Source: Tubiluchus corallicola (Eukaryota > Priapulida > Priapulimorpha > Priapulimorphida > Tubiluchidae). Taken from it: a DNA stretch of 39,114 bases. The stretch is from NCBI GenBank assembly GCA_030141605.1, contig JAQGDQ010000452.1, forward strand, positions 1 to 39,114. The letters are read 5' to 3'. A program made the position numbers and the translations under genes. Of the stretch, positions 21,102 through 37,600 are shown piece by piece. How positions within the stretch are numbered: position 1 is the first letter of the stretch; the number at the start of each line of letters is the position of its first letter. Under the pieces are notes generated by a model, which had not been told where the DNA came from, ran no database searches, and was given only the letters and a program-made list of their open reading frames with translations.

Positions 21102-22880
21102 CTACCCAGGCCCATTCTGTTCCACTCTCTTTTCTGTTCCGTTTCCTTTAATTATCATCATCATCTTTTCTCCTGTTCCAACGACAGCCTGATGTACTTG
21201 AGAAGGCGTAGCTTCCGTGCGAACTTGTCTGCACGGTCCTATTTTACAATTAATAAACTTGCTGTAAATAATCAAAGCACACAACCAGAACAAAACACCC
21301 ACGAACATGACGACCGGTCCCATTATCCTAAACTGTTTCAGCGTCGGGCGCGTCACCACAGTCGTAGTGTTTTGTAAATTCATACTAGTCGTGTTATCTA
21401 ATGTCTGTTCTGTTGACGATTCGTGCACGTCCAAAGTTGAGTTAAAATCGCTAATATTAAAACCGTAAGTAGCGGTAGTATTATCCACATCAGTGACATT
21501 AGTGGTGGAAGGTTCTGTCACTGCCGATTTTATCTCGCGACGTTCAACACGTGGTTCAAACTTCACAAAAACTCCAACAGCCAGCAACAACAAGCCGATC
21601 CCGAAGAACACCAGACCGTGTATAATGAGACTCTTCACCACATTTCTACTCATGAACCTTTGCACAAGGTAATCGTCCGATTCTCTTCTGTATGAGCCGC
21701 AACTGGACCTACTTGTTTGAATCTCCTCTCTCGTTTGTTGAATGTTGTTCATGCCCGTTAACGAATGTGAGATTGAATCCTGAGAGCGTCGGAGGAGTGA
21801 CGATGAAACGTTGTTCCTGAGAGAAGGATTTTCTCCGATATTGCTATTGCTTGTTGCTCTGCAGGATTCGTTACTTTCTGTATGCCCAAATGATGTTTCA
21901 TTTAATTTCAATGAGTCCTTTTGTTGAGGTACAACTCCGTTCTGCTTCAATTGATGGTCATCTAGATGGGAGTGTTCCGTAATTGCCCAAGACTGATCTG
22001 AAATGGTAGGTGACTGTCTTGTAAGGGCTTGTTCAGTTTTTGCTCTCTTCAAGACACGCCCTTGAGAAACTTTCTCCGGAATTCCAGGTGAGGGTTCCAA
22101 GATTACCTGTGACTGATGTGCGAGGGATGTGTTAACCCATTGCTCTGTATGCCTCCTCCGAATGATTTTTCCTCCCCTATCTGGCAAAAATTTTGAGGGA
22201 GCTGGTGATTGCAATTCGTCCTCTGTCGGGGGAGTGGCAGATTTGGATGGAACTTGTGACAAATCGGAAAACCTCTGACACTCATTCGCCGGCACTACAT
22301 GAACCTGTGACGTGTTTTCAATGATGCTGAACTGTTTGGTAAGCAACTTACCGTGATGGCTGTTATCCGACATTATTGATGTCTGGTTGCCTTGTTCTGT
22401 AATTGACTCAAATCTAGCCAAATCATCGGCATGAGACTTACCACCATTAGCATCGGGTTTTGAGCTTGATGAAAAAGCTACCAAGGAGTCATCAGGCCCA
22501 ATAACAGAATCATCTGGATTATTAGGAGATGTATTGTTGACGTACAATCGACCGCTCTCGGTAACATCGCTCAGTTTCTGAGAAAATGACGACACAGAAT
22601 CAATCTGTTCCATAATCGATTGACTAGGATCAGATAAATGAGCAGAATTTTCCACAAGCGATGTGGTAAGATTTGGCTCTCCCTGCTCAAGCATGGTTAC
22701 TGGTTGATCCACTGCGGCACTGGACTTCATTATCAACTGGGAGGAATTCGTATGCGACTGTAATTCCTCTGGTATCTCAAATGACTGTTCGGAAGCCTGC
22801 TTGAACAGCCGCGACATGGATACTGATGATTCAGCAGCTTTTGAATCGTCTTCCATGTCTATCATACCCTGCATCTCCAT
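21102..22880 (-). CDS. Two-pass membrane protein, TMEM200 (DUF2371)-like, 592 aa
   Basis: A single uninterrupted frame. I start at the ATG at 22878-22880: the frame upstream is closed by TGA after only a TTG-led stretch, and no acceptor precedes it. Residues 1-410 are Ser/Thr/Gln/Asn-rich and look disordered, with degenerate repeats built around Ser/Thr-Ile-x-Glu/Asp. TM1 (about 417-439) is SLIIHGLVFFGIGLLLLAV plus GVFV. A loop of about 80 residues follows, with six N-glycosylation sequons (N461, N467, N475, N480, N496, N504). TM2 (about 520-538) is MGPVVMFVGVLFWLCALII. A short tail with CKIGPC closes the protein. The Ile/Met-Gly-Pro-x-x-Met-x-x-Gly signature before TM2 and the two-TM layout recall TMEM200 proteins, whose function is poorly known. 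Expected topology is N-in/C-in with an extracellular loop. The gene is certain as an ORF; family assignment is moderate. Confidence 0.8.
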   Translation of the reverse strand: MEMQGMIDMEDDSKAAESSVSMSRLFKQASEQSFEIPEELQSHTNSSQLIMKSSAAVDQPVTMLEQGEPNLTTSLVENSAHLSDPSQSIMEQIDSVSSFSQKLSDVTESGRLYVNNTSPNNPDDSVIGPDDSLVAFSSSSKPDANGGKSHADDLARFESITEQGNQTSIMSDNSHHGKLLTKQFSIIENTSQVHVVPANECQRFSDLSQVPSKSATPPTEDELQSPAPSKFLPDRGGKIIRRRHTEQWVNTSLAHQSQVILEPSPGIPEKVSQGRVLKRAKTEQALTRQSPTISDQSWAITEHSHLDDHQLKQNGVVPQQKDSLKLNETSFGHTESNESCRATSNSNIGENPSLRNNVSSSLLRRSQDSISHSLTGMNNIQQTREEIQTSRSSCGSYRRESDDYLVQRFMSRNVVKSLIIHGLVFFGIGLLLLAVGVFVKFEPRVERREIKSAVTEPSTTNVTDVDNTTATYGFNISDFNSTLDVHESSTEQTLDNTTSMNLQNTTTVVTRPTLKQFRIMGPVVMFVGVLFWLCALIIYSKFINCKIGPCRQVRTEATPSQVHQAVVGTGEKMMMIIKGNGTEKRVEQNGPG

Positions 22881-25508
22881 GACGAGATATGTAGTTTTTG
22901 TACACAAAATTTTTCACCATACAACAAAATGAATCCTAATCATTTTCACACACCCTGTCCTGTATAAATGCATGATAACTGTTTACCACAATTATACATA
23001 AGTTTGTAAAATCGGTTCCTAACAGACTAGCTCTTTCCACATCTTGCCTCTCTGATTACACAGATCAAATGTGTTGCATACTTTATTGGTGCCCTTTAAC
23101 AGCTTCAGTACAGTTACCGGTACTAATTACAAAGCCATTAATTATGTACAAATAGCACCTGAATAATGCAAGCAGGAATAATGTTTGTGCATTATGGTTC
23201 ATGTGGAACATAATGATTCATGTTGTGTGCATTTACTTGTGCGATAATGATTGCAAATTTCACGTGCACGTGGTTTTATGGCTCTCTGCAGCACCAAGCT
23301 CATTCAGCACAACACCACTAAGCTTTCAGACACTCGTACCATGTCTAACGAATCAAATGACAGGTAATAGTTTTTGTCCCAGCTTTTCCAGTCACGCATA
23401 ATCCATAAACGAACTTGATATGTGTTACATCAAGACAAAGCATGGTAAAATATGCCAATAGTACTATATTACTTGCACAGTTTAGACACATGGTAATGAA
23501 GACCAAAGAAAATATAAAATTTCAAATTATTTTCTCAACTGATATGAATTGCACAAAAATAAAGCACTTTTGTTCCAGGCTGTGAAGTGAAAGACAAACT
23601 TCCAGAGAAACTTTTTTATATTAAGCAATATCCATGATTTAATCAGTGTTGCGGTACTTGAATGATAACTGTAGAAATCAACAAGACATAAAAAATGACG
23701 TTCACTGATTGTTGAACCTGCCATACTTCACAAGAAATTCCTATAATTCATAATATATTTACTCAATGGCTGCCGAACCACAACCTTTGAAACATTAGTA
23801 AAGCAGGTGAGGATAAATAATTAATTAATTTGTTGCCATGACATCAAATAATAAGGCTATGTACAATCCAAAGTCGTTAGCTAATTAGTGTACATCTGGG
23901 TAGGAAGCAATGAGTATTAAGTAGAGGATCAAGTCACGAATGTCAACAACGGTAATAAAAGATTTAAAGTTTCCTAATACTAACATCCCAGATGCTATAA
24001 TGATAACGAACAAGTGGAAATACTTGCCAGCGGCTGATACAGGCTTTAGAAAAAGGGTGGGCTCAACGAAAAAGCAGCTAGGGGGGTCTGGGGAACCCCA
24101 GCTACCAATGCATTTTACTGCATTTTAGACCATTTTTCTTACTATTTGCTCAAGCAAATTCAATGGTTTAAAACTCATTATGTCACCTCAAACTTTTGAC
24201 TCTTAATTACACACCAATATACTAGTATACACTCTAGTATAGCATATAATTGCGCACAGCGATATCTTTGCCAAAAATTTCAATTATCACTTAAAGTGCA
24301 CAAACGTTTTTATACTAAAATCATTAATGGAGAACTTTTTACTCGATGCAAGTCATTAAAATCTACCACTAAAAGTTCTAAAGCTTATAACCCAGAGAAG
24401 ATATTCACTTGGGGTGCTGTAACTGCTACTATGAAATGGTGGGCCCAGCCTCTGCAGTTGCATTAAACAAGAAAACTTTATGCAGGCATATAAAAAACAG
24501 AAAAGGGAAACCAAACACCCACAGATATTTAATTTAAATCAGCAGCTGAGTTTTAAGGAACCAACAAAGAACCCTGACACTATGATATTTTATGTTTGTT
24601 AATTATGTAACACTGAGTGCAAGATTTACCAAAAATGGAAGTAAATGTCAGATTAGTTAAACCAGTTGACGGTTGACAACAAATCCAACATTCTAATTGG
24701 ATAGAAATGTTATCATTCAACTTTATCATAGAACTACAACTAAACAAGAAACAAAATACAATATTTTTGAAAGCATTTTTTTTCTGCTCGAGTGATTTGC
24801 ATTTGGGAACTTTTGTTATAGCAACTATACATCTGTGCCCCTAAAGCTTGTATTAGTACATAACTACACACTCACATTTCTAGAATTAAAGTTTTTATTT
24901 GAGAGGTAAGTGCTCACATAACTGGAAAGATTTCAAGCAATCGAGTAACATTAAGTGTGTGCGATTAATTCATAAATACACTGTGATTTTTAACTTTAAT
25001 CTTTGAAACAAATTCAGAACTGGTTTGTCGAACATCAGTTGGGCAGACAGTCATATTAATGGAGACTCTAATGTATCAATGAATGTTTTTCAACATTAGC
25101 TTTGTCAAATTTCTCAAGTAAGATGAATGCACTGCAATTTTACAATCCCATTTTTAACCTCCAAACTGAAAAACTAACATAATTCACCATACTTTTCATG
25201 GGAAATGGGAGAAATAATAATAATAGCAATAATAATAATAATAGTAGTAGTAGTAGTAGTAATAATAATCTTTATCTAAAGTAGGCTTTTGGATGAACAA
25301 TTAATACAAGCTCAGAGCTTTTGGCCGACTGTAAATAACAAATCTACAGCTACATAACAGGCTATTATTGCCTTACTTTTACCCTAAATACCACCAAATG
25401 GAAAGAGGACATGTTACCACTAGACTATACCATCTGGTCTTACCGTCTTTTTCAACCTCAAACGCAACACCCACTAAACAAGATAAAAACAAACTCTGTT
25501 CCCATAAC
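22881..25508. other. Intergenic region between the membrane-protein gene and RPL18
   Basis: No further gene can be supported. A microsatellite lies at 25215-25268 (listed separately). At 24081-24102 the sequence gggggtctggggaacccca can fold back on itself and resembles repeat-derived sequence. The 5' end of the membrane-protein transcript may lie in 22900-23100, but no clear promoter motif is seen. Confidence 0.5.
25215..25268. repeat. (AAT)n-(AGT)n-(AAT)n microsatellite
   Basis: A short third locus where an AAT-type array passes directly into an AGT-type array and back. Confidence 0.9.
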
Positions 25509-25514
25509 TTTATT
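25509..25514 (-). terminator. AATAAA polyadenylation signal of RPL18
   Basis: The minus strand reads GTAAAAATAAAGTTATGGG about 50 bases after the RPL18 stop codon, so the 3' UTR is short, as usual for ribosomal protein genes. Confidence 0.8.
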
Positions 25515-25562
25515 TTTACATTCAAGGATACAAATATGTTATGAAAAGGTAGTGAAAATTGT

Positions 25563-30703
<5,141 letters not shown>

Positions 30704-30717
30704 TTTGGCTATACGCC

Positions 30718-30732
30718 GGAAAAGGAAGAGGA
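30718..30732 (-). promoter_or_regulatory. 5'TOP-like pyrimidine tract and likely transcription start of RPL18
   Basis: On the minus strand TCCTCTTCCTTTTCC lies 15 bases upstream of the ATG. Ribosomal protein mRNAs of animals start with a C followed by pyrimidines (5'TOP), which couples their translation to growth signalling. The position, length and lack of any other candidate make this the likely start region; the exact first base cannot be read from sequence. Confidence 0.75.
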
Positions 30733-30819
30733 TTGTGGGAAACACGACGATCGTGGAAAGTGGCGGTGGCAGCACTGTCGGGGCGCTTCTAGAGTGCTGT
30801 CTGCTATCTACTACCGTCA

Positions 30820-30891
30820 CAGTTTAAACGATAGTATTACATATTATTATACATATACTAACTTATACATGTAATGCTATTATATAAACTG
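30820..30891. repeat. Small fold-back element upstream of RPL18
   Basis: CAGTTTAAACGATAGTATTA at the left pairs with the inverted TAATGCTATTATATAAACTG at the right (a few mismatches), enclosing an AT-rich loop. It may be a very short MITE or a cruciform-forming sequence. Confidence 0.6.
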
Positions 30892-31079
30892 TATTACCGT
30901 CTGCTACTGCTACCCTAAAGTAGTAAAGACGGCTCGTCGCACAGAGCCTCAGGCCAGTCAGTTAAACTGTGCGCGACTGTGCCTTACACTCTTGGTTTTA
31001 ACATACTTGAATCTTATACAATACATATACTTCATTCATATTAAAATTTAGCCTTGTATGCGTATTGTCATTATTATCT
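30892..31079. other. Intergenic, no gene seen
   Basis: GC-richer than its surroundings near 30920-30990 (CGGCTCGTCGCACAGAGCCT). No recognised feature. Confidence 0.4.
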
Positions 31080-31216
31080 CACCGATTAAACTCAGGTGTT
31101 GGTAAGAAAGCTATCTGTCCAGCCGTTGACTCTTGTGTTATCTGTGTCAATGTGTATTGCTTTGCCAATGTACATTGTACGTATTTGTGCAAATAAAACT
31201 GAATTGAATTGAATTG
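31080..31216 (+). mobile_element. LINE-like 3' end with (GAATT)n tail
   Basis: The sequence TTTGTGCAAATAAAACTGAA, then tandem GAATT, is the characteristic terminus of many invertebrate CR1/L2-like non-LTR elements (polyadenylation-like AATAAA followed by a pentamer array). No coding part is visible, so it is a severely 5'-truncated copy. The left boundary is uncertain. Confidence 0.5.
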
Positions 31217-32179
31217 TATATGCATGCAACTATTGTACAACTTCGTTGCTAGCCCTGTGTACAGCCTGCTAGTCTTAAAAATCACTGCGCAACACAGTTA
31301 CAGTTACGATGCATCATATTTTTATATGCACATAGGAATAAACTAATGAGCATTTTCGTAAGAAACAAACCAGTAAATCATAGGATATTTAAGATATAGT
31401 CTTGCGAAATAATCCGCACATGCAAAACCATAAACTATAACTTGAAATCTTGAATCTAATGCACGGTCAAATTATGTAAAATGTTTGACCAGCATACAAT
31501 GGGGGCTGGTTCCCGTATACCAGCAAGACAAACACGTAGATTCTACGCTAAATTAACTTGACTACTGCAGTCATACATAACAGTTTAAAATTGCACTTAT
31601 TTTTGGCATAATGATTCCATTAACTTGTTAGTCAGTTCCAGCACATATGCAGTTCCTGTACTGGCTCAGCATATTACTCATCCAGCCCTATGAAAGCAAT
31701 GCTGCAACCATGCCAAAACTGAACCAGCAGTGTAACAACATAATGTTAAAATAAATGTGGCAGGCATCACTGGCTCTGTTAAGGTATAGCATTTTACCAC
31801 CATGGCCAGAATAAGTCGTTTTCGCCAAAACTGATCTGTAACTAATGATTATGTTGACTGGGCGAAGCATTCACTATCAATGACTTATGATAAACGCTGC
31901 GTAGAAATTTTTTTAATTAATTTAATCATTACATCTTGCAGTGCTGTTGAGCATTAGAAAATTCCTGTGACACAGTTAGCAAAATTGCAATTGATTATTG
32001 TTGTTTTATTTTAATTTTTTTGTTTCCATGGATATTATGTGCATTACACTGTTCTAAGCGCACTTACAGCTACTTGGCGGTGTTCATAAGGAACTAGTCG
32101 TAAAACCCGGACGCTAATATAAATGGAGCCGATGCAAGCAGGGACAAACAGATATGTACATAGCTGTAAATTGCTCTTC
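31217..32179. other. AT-rich intergenic sequence, no gene seen
   Basis: No exon or RNA is recognisable. From about 32060 the base composition becomes more GC-rich with CpG-containing words, leading into the X-box region. Confidence 0.5.
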
Positions 32180-32193
32180 GTTGCCATGACAAC
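32180..32193. promoter_or_regulatory. Palindromic X-box-like RFX binding site
   Basis: GTTGCCATGACAAC differs by one base from the ideal RFX X-box palindrome GTTGCCATGGCAAC. It lies in a locally CpG-richer stretch (32060-32260) about 1.36 kb upstream of the WAP/thyroglobulin gene's signal-peptide exon. RFX sites often sit in promoters of ciliary genes in metazoans. Which promoter it serves is unknown; an upstream non-coding first exon of the downstream gene is one option. Confidence 0.45.
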
Positions 32194-32408
32194 AGGTAGA
32201 CGTTCGAGAGTCGTTGTGGCGCGAACTTTTCAGTACTTGAGGCTTGATGCGTATCAGAAATTGTGTATTGCACTACGTTTGTGGATATAATACTTTCAGT
32301 GCGTATCTACGTAATAGTAATCCTTAAGCTTTGTTTATAGTGGCTCAGTCGGACCTTTGCTCAAGCCACTTTTAGTCAAAGGCAGAGAACGTTAAGCCTT
32401 TTTATTTC

Positions 32409-32690
32409 AAGGTTGTCACAATATTTCTAAATTCTAGCAAATATTGTGACAATGTGGACGTGCCACAACATAGTACCAGTATTTTTAACAGTATGTTTTT
32501 CCATATTGCGACAATGTTGTGACAATATGGAAAAAAATAATGTCACATAACATTGGTACTGTCTACTGGTACAATAATGAGAAAAATATTGTCAAAAAAT
32601 ATTAGTGCAGTGTTGTGGCTGAAAAGTCCATATTTCCATATTGTCCCAATATTTGCAAAAACACTGTGGCAATATTTTTCTTGCAACCTT
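32409..32690. mobile_element. Fold-back MITE candidate with nested hairpins
   Basis: AAGGTTG at the left and CAACCTT at the right bound 282 bp. Inside are a 14-bp perfect hairpin, TTGTCACAATATTT/AAATATTGTGACAA (32413-32452), and a 13-bp perfect hairpin, TTTTTCCATATTG/CAATATGGAAAAA (32496-32535), plus further copies of the ATATTGTC word. No ORF and no clear target-site duplication are seen. The superfamily is not assignable by eye. Confidence 0.6.
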
Positions 32691-33551
32691 ACTAAGTTAT
32701 AGGGACCTAGAGTTGAAATGGGTTGAAGTCAAATAGTAGTAACATACATACGTCATTGACATTAGTAATTCGGTGCCAATTTCTTCCTTTTTTCTTTCAC
32801 CTGAATATATATATGTCATGTCAATATCAGCTTTAGCTTATAGTTTAGTTTTCAAGATCCTGTAGAAAATGGAAATACCATATTAATAATTAAGTAAACT
32901 ATATAAATTACAAATATACGGACATTATACTAGCAAACAAACAAAGGGTTTAGAGTTTTATTAAATAGGTACTGGCTTCGACCAAGAAAGTAAACTTGTG
33001 GAGATCAGAGCAGAAAAGCAAAATAGAAGGAAAAGAGAGTAAATATTAAACATGTTATGAAAGTAAATATTATAGCATTAGTGTTGACTGTTAACATTTC
33101 ACTATATATTGTTAATTTAGTTGCATATGTATTTGGTACTTATGTTCAGGAAATTTACTGATGGGGCAAAAAGAGCAGGTCAAATTTAAATAATTTGTAT
33201 CTTTATGTGTAATTTTAAATGCCTGTTGATGCAACAGGTAAATATCTCACCTATTTTACAATAACAAAATTTCCAGCTTAGGTTACCTTTCAATTATTTA
33301 AGCAGCTAACTTAGTACTTAGGAGTCAACGCATTCTTTGGAAGTTGTTCTGCAACTAGGTTTAAAAACTTAAAGTAGTGATTTTTGAGATCAAATTGGTT
33401 AGTGTGTGTGGTGCATGAGCCATACGAAGAGGAAATGTTGGGAAGTGAATATCATGGGTAAAGAGTTAGTCTTTAAAGAAGTCTGTTAATGGGTGATAAT
33501 TTGTGTGATAGTTTTTTGCTTTTCAGATTTGCTGTGTCAACATTACTCGGC
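32691..33551. other. AT-rich sequence upstream of the secreted-protein gene
   Basis: No gene is seen. A splice-acceptor-like tttgcttttcag ends at 33526 just before the signal-peptide exon, so that exon may begin there as exon 2 with an untranslated first exon farther left. Confidence 0.45.
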
Positions 33552-34605
33552 ATGTGTTACTTAAGAACCTGCACTCTTCTGCTGGTTGTGGTGCATAGCT
33601 TCATTAATATTGCTAGAGGTTTGCAAAATATTAAAGCGAACTATTAAAAGGACTAGTCACGTAATATGTTTGGTTTATTTTATTGTTATCACTTAAACTT
33701 TGAAAAATGTAACAAAGCAATTTGCAAAAATTGTCTGTAAACCATAAAGTTTGTTTATGCAGCCGCTGTATAGAAATTCTCGGGCGTGGTGGTAGCCGCC
33801 ATTCACTAGAAAATTATGACGTAAGTGGTGAACTTCATGACTTTTTGTAAGTAGAAGCGCCCTAGCACGAAATGTTCACTACTTTAAAGTGATTTATTAT
33901 AATTACATGAGACGCTTATCAAATTTTTATTACTAAATCATTCTCCAATTTTTCCCCAATAGTGAAATAAACCTAACTTTTCAGACGGTTTGGCATTTTG
34001 GCATTTCCTTTAATAACATAATATATTAAAACAGGCTGCTGTTTTAGGAAACTTTAAAAACAGGCTAATACATGTATATATATATATACATATATTTGAA
34101 TAGCTATAAAAGTTGTAGTCACTGTTAAACTCAAATGAATATTTTAAACAAAAAGTACTTTACAAATTGTATACAAATTTAAGCCATAACTAAAAAACTA
34201 ATGGATTTCTGACTAGACTTTTCACATTTTTTTAAATGTCTTTAGTTTGCGGCTTTTAAATGCAAAGTATTTTTAAATGCAAATTTGAAAATTTAAGTTT
34301 ATACCATTAGAAATAAAGTTATGTTTTTCGAAGATGTATATTTTTGTCTAATAGCAGATGCACAACTAGTAATTTTACACAAATCTGTATAATAGTCAAG
34401 AAGGAGTTAAGGAATCTTAATAATAATGTTTCCTGCTATTTCGTCTGCACACATAGGTCAGTGTTTGTAGTTTTTGCTAAAATGCTTTTTATAGGATTCG
34501 GTTTTAATGTAACACTACATATACTTATGTTTTAATTACATTTGCTGTTATTTTATTTATTTTTATATATTAGATTTATATTTTATATATTATTTTTACA
34601 TATTT

Positions 34606-34654
<49 letters not shown>

Positions 34655-37600
34655 TATTATTTTTGCCTATTTTTTGTCAAAATTTATTAGCACCTTCGCC
34701 ATTATAACGATATAAGTTGATATGTATGTATAACATGTGCAAGGTAATCCAATTCCTGTTACACTCAGCTCATTAACTAAAATGCAACATGCAGCAGATT
34801 AAATAATTTGGTTTTTCTAATATTTTATGTGAAACAGGCTTAAGGAATCCTTGTCTTTCTCCAAGCTACATTCAGATGGTTGACCGAGAATGTCCAACAA
34901 AGCAATGCAAAACCAATGATGACTGCGCACCAAACATGGAACTGTGTTGCACTTTTGATGGTTGTGGTCGCGTTTGCTTTCAACCTGAGTTAACGGGTAT
35001 TCACGTTTTTTCTTTATTTTTTTCCGTTTTGAAACTCTTGACTATGTAACTGCTGCATGGGAGAATTGACAGCGCCTCATTGAACGGCATGAATTGATGT
35101 CAAGCATAACGTCAATCATTTTCGTTGACTGCCCAAGTTGACTTGCATTGACGTCAAGCATAACGTCAATCATTCTCGTTGACTGCCCAAGTTGACTTGC
35201 ATTGACGTCAAGCATAACGTCAATCATTCTCGTTGACTTGCATTGACGTCAAGCATAACGTTAGTCATTCTCGTTGACTGCGCAAGTTGACTTGCATCAG
35301 AGTGCAAGTTTTTACACACCCCTGCACAGCCTACTTAATGTCGGTGCTTTCGGGACATTTAGATGCATTTAGCCAGGCATCTGATAGTGTTATGAAAAAT
35401 GCTCAACTTTTCATTAGTTAGTGGGAGAAACATTGGCCTGGTTCTATTATTGTCAATTGAAATTGCAAGTGAATAAGTGAAAATATATAGTCTAGTTTTG
35501 TTTATTATAGGAAGAAATGCACAACGCTTACGTCTATGAATTGCTGATTAAACCGTTTTGCTATCAAAAAATACGCAGTTTACTTTAGTTTATGACTTTG
35601 AAAGTTAGATAAAAATAACTATTTGATTAACTTTAAAAATGGACAAATGAACCTAACGAGGTTACACAGATCATATGGCACTGCTTTAGCATTCGCAAGC
35701 GTTAAACGGGAATTACCTGAACAGAGTTGGGAAGTAATTTATAACATCAGGTCATTGAAGCATGCTTTCGTAGGCATAATGATTCAAAGTTAACCAGTAT
35801 GTAAAACTTACGGCCTGCGAACCACGTTTATGCAGGTTGTAGAGACTAAGCTAGTCGGTCAGCAATAGTTGAGGCATAGCCGCAGAGTTGAGCTCATTCA
35901 CAGGAATCCGGGACAGCTGTCATGATTATAAGTAAGCCAGCACACTTGTGGAAACCCCCCATTTGGGCAAAATCTTTTCAGAAGTTCTCAGGCAAAATGT
36001 TTTCTTTTCTGGTCAGTTTTTATAAACCTCAATGAGACCTTCACAGTCCAAATTATTTCAAATGTGGTCAAAATTTATATTATATATATATATTTATGTC
36101 GATGTAATATTGGTTAATTTTACGCTATTTTTCTGGTTATAATCATGGTGAAAAGCTGTCATTGGGACATATGTAACTCGGGCATTCAATATAAGGTTCG
36201 TCTATGGAATAGAACAATCAAATTTATTTATTTTCCATAGTCTAACAAACGGAAAAATATAAAAATTGGATAAATGTTGCAGACGAGCAGATGATCAGTT
36301 AATATACAAAAAATACATCGCAGTCATGATATCTTCATGGCTCAAAGGCAAGAGGAACTCAATATTTTTGTTATTCATTTAGCTTAAAGCAAGGCTAACT
36401 GGCATAGTTTCTTTATAATAATACTTATGTCTTTTCATCTTTGAAACTTCATCTCTACATTCTGTTTAAATTGAAAAGTCATTTTTTGAAGTTTTAATTT
36501 CGTTAAAAAATAACTGCTGCTCTGCAAATTTGTTTTTGTGAAAAAGAGCAATCAGTTTATCTGCTGATTAAATATTACCTGTCATGTTGTTTACTAAAGA
36601 CAGTTGTTATAAAGCGAGAGCTGCTGTCCCAAATGCCGCTGGGCGTGCTTACGTCACAGTGGACGCGTAACGATAGACCAATTGAGATCTTAGTATTTTG
36701 ATAATATCTCTTAGAATGTAATAGCTCTTGCTCAGTTTCCTAAATTTTTGTTGTGTTAGGGATAATAATTTTATGTAGTATTGTTAATTTGCATTTTGGA
36801 CATTAAGGCCAGCATGATAATTGTTGTTGAGTGCGACTCTTGACGTGGAAGGTATTGGATGGATTTTTTTCATTCCGATCAAGATTTTAGGAGTAAGAGA
36901 GCGAGTAACCTGACTTACCCCATGTTGCCAGTGACCAAAATTATTAGTGGCTTTTCCGCCCTGTTAATAACCGCCGTGAAAGAAAATGCTAAATATTGAG
37001 TTAGAAATAAATGACTGGAATCTTTGGACATGGTGATGAGACATAGCAATGGCAAAGCAAAGAAATAATGGAATGATAAAATGTCAGTTTAAGCATTAAG
37101 CTATTAGTGAAGACCTAAATTTCTGCCCAGAGCCATCTCAAAATGCCAAAAATACATTAAATTGATCAACCAAAATTACTGCACAAAGTACAGTAGGCAG
37201 CACTTAGTAGATTCATTTTGGGATGGAAGTGTTTTGACCTAATTAACTGACTGAGTCGGTTAGCTGACGGATTTAGTGTATTACTGCTATACAAGTATGA
37301 GTCCTCACTCATCTGCTTACTATACATTGTAAAGGTTTTAAATGAATTTTAGAAACGAATTAATGTAAAAAATACCTATGTGCAATTATTTAAGAAGCAT
37401 AATTTATATAAGTGAATTAATAAAAAAGGTAAAAATTGCAAAAATCTGATTATTGCCATTAAAAATTGCAAAAATTCATGCAAGGTCGGTTTGAGTATTT
37501 AAGTACGTGAAGGTAAAATACTGAGTCAATTTTGCGGAGTTATTTGAGTCAATTACCGATAATTTTTACATACATTTGATAGGAGCGGCAGTGCCATGTG

